A DNA stretch of 5,596 bases from Ignavibacteriota bacterium (lineage in GTDB: Bacteria; Bacteroidota; Ignavibacteria; Palsa-1295): contig JANYLL010000220.1 in the NCBI GenBank assembly GCA_025357895.1, positions 1 to 5,596 of the forward strand. Reading direction: 5' to 3'. Position numbers and translations under genes: made by a program. This document shows, piece by piece, positions 4,593 through 5,596 of this stretch (positions are counted from its first letter, which is position 1; every line of letters starts with the position of its first letter). Below the pieces are notes generated by a model. That model did not search any database. It was given only the letters and a program-made list of their open reading frames with translations, and had not been told where the DNA came from.

Positions 4593-5596
4593 ATGGCATT
4601 CGTAGCATTCGTAAAAAAGCGATCATTCCTCTTCGGAGCGGCATATTATTTAGCCGTATCGCTTTCTATTATTTGGTTTTCAAGTCCGTTATTTCGTGTT
4701 TTAGGCTTTGAATATTCAGGCCTCATTGCACTTTTTACAAGTCTTCACTTACTCTACTATGCTTCCAATTTTGCCGCAGAACGAAAAGATGAATCAGTTT
4801 GGAGCATCTTAAAAAGCTTATCAGGTGGGGCATTTCTACTTTGTTCGATACCGCTTCTTGTTTCAATCGCTTCAGTTCTTTTCATCGAGAACTGTTCTCT
4901 TTGGGATGGTATAATGTTTTATATCGAAATCGTCAATCCCACAGCTTTGATAGCGATGCTTTGCGGAATCAGGTTCGGAATTCTTCCGCGATCAAAAAAG
5001 AAAACAAATATTTATCTTGCGATTTTTTGGGCAGCAACGATCATCATTAGTTTGCTTCCTGGATACCTTGCGGCGAAAATTTATACGTACGGTTGGCAGT
5101 ACGGGTATTTCCCCGGATTTGTCTGGGATGAGGCGATGGAATTGTCGAAAGGTTATTGGATGTCGCGAACTTTACAGATGGTGATTATTCTTCTATGGAT
5201 TATTTATGATATAGATAAGACAAAGAGGGAACAATATAGATTTGCTGACGCGATTAAATTATTAATCAACTGGCAGCTTTGGCTGGCGATCGTAGCCGGT
5301 TCATTCTTAGGAATTCTTGCCAATAGCTACCTTAGTGACGATGAAATGAAAAGTTATCTTTCGGCAAAAATTTCTGCCTCTTCGGCAATAATTCATTTTA
5401 AGTACGGAACACTGACCACTGATGAGATAACCCTAATTAAATTCAATACAAAAAAATATATAGAAGAAATTGATAGTGTTTACGGTATTAACTCATTACT
5501 CGGATTAGATATCTATATTTTTCCGACATCTGAGGAATTATATAAATTTGCTGGGACACGCGAAGCAAGTATTTCAAAGCCATGGAAACGGTCAAT
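4593..5596 (+). CDS. Multi-helix membrane protein, possible metallopeptidase-like outer domain, partial
   Basis: Translated from ATG 4593, this frame stays open for 334 codons to the right edge, so the C-terminus is missing. An in-frame TGA at 4575 rules out a much earlier start; a weak GAGAAAG lies about ten bases upstream. Six or seven hydrophobic segments lie at about 11-30, 41-60, 77-98, 115-130, 139-156, 190-206 and 229-246. From about 247 the protein is soluble. Around 280-334 it reads KKYIEEIDSVYG, then LDIYIFPTSEELYKFAGTRE and SISKPWKRS. This 'strand, then SxEELxxFxG' pattern resembles the run-up to the HExxH helix in peptidase-MA-like gluzincins, and the helix itself would fall beyond the edge. 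That link is a weak inference; what I can support is a membrane protein with an outer or periplasmic domain. It is divergent from the ABM-like gene. Confidence 0.8.
   Translation, partial: MAFVAFVKKRSFLFGAAYYLAVSLSIIWFSSPLFRVLGFEYSGLIALFTSLHLLYYASNFAAERKDESVWSILKSLSGGAFLLCSIPLLVSIASVLFIENCSLWDGIMFYIEIVNPTALIAMLCGIRFGILPRSKKKTNIYLAIFWAATIIISLLPGYLAAKIYTYGWQYGYFPGFVWDEAMELSKGYWMSRTLQMVIILLWIIYDIDKTKREQYRFADAIKLLINWQLWLAIVAGSFLGILANSYLSDDEMKSYLSAKISASSAIIHFKYGTLTTDEITLIKFNTKKYIEEIDSVYGINSLLGLDIYIFPTSEELYKFAGTREASISKPWKRS

Noticed and set aside
4799..5050. Plus-strand open frame of 83 codons
   Set aside because: It lies in another frame inside the long membrane-protein gene, which is open for 334 codons with regular hydrophobic segments.

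Overview
The window looks like ordinary chromosomal DNA from a member of the Bacteroidota/Chlorobiota (FCB) group. The clues are a secreted protein with a type IX secretion (T9SS) type A sorting domain, repeated matches to the Bacteroidetes-type -7 promoter element TAnnTTTG, mostly absent Shine-Dalgarno sequences, and moderate GC with AT-rich spacers. The style would fit the Ignavibacteria/Kapabacteria side of the group, but the sequence alone does not settle the lineage.

Layout. Positions 1-1033 (minus) carry the first 344 codons of pyruvate kinase, cut by the left edge. Next on the minus strand come a small secreted carboxypeptidase-regulatory-like protein (1193-1693) and a four-helix membrane protein of unknown function (1921-2430). 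An AT-rich divergent spacer of about 370 bases follows. It leads to a plus-strand gene (2800-3912) for an exported 370-residue protein with an Asp/Gly/His/Thr-rich linker, a HYDIN/choice-of-anchor-D-like beta domain and a T9SS sorting domain. Two back-to-back hairpin terminators (3936-4007) separate it from a minus-strand tRNA-Val(GAC) at 4034-4107. A heptamer-repeat inverted array (4113-4190) lies between the tRNA and a minus-strand 100-residue protein resembling the dimeric alpha/beta-barrel (ABM-like) fold (4203-4505). A divergent plus-strand gene (4593 to the right edge) encodes a multi-helix membrane protein whose outer domain may be the start of a metallopeptidase-like module.

The genes do not form one pathway. 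The gaps, separate promoter-like boxes and terminators point to mostly single-gene transcription units. The features most worth a second look are regulatory and repetitive rather than a new gene system. First, a near-identical 15-base promoter block recurs upstream of three minus-strand genes, and a related box precedes the T9SS protein; in front of pyruvate kinase it implies an almost leaderless mRNA. Second, a dispersed degenerate heptamer repeat (TTAGTCG type) sits in three spacers and supplies the stop codons of two genes. No mobile element, CRISPR array, rRNA or defence system is visible.
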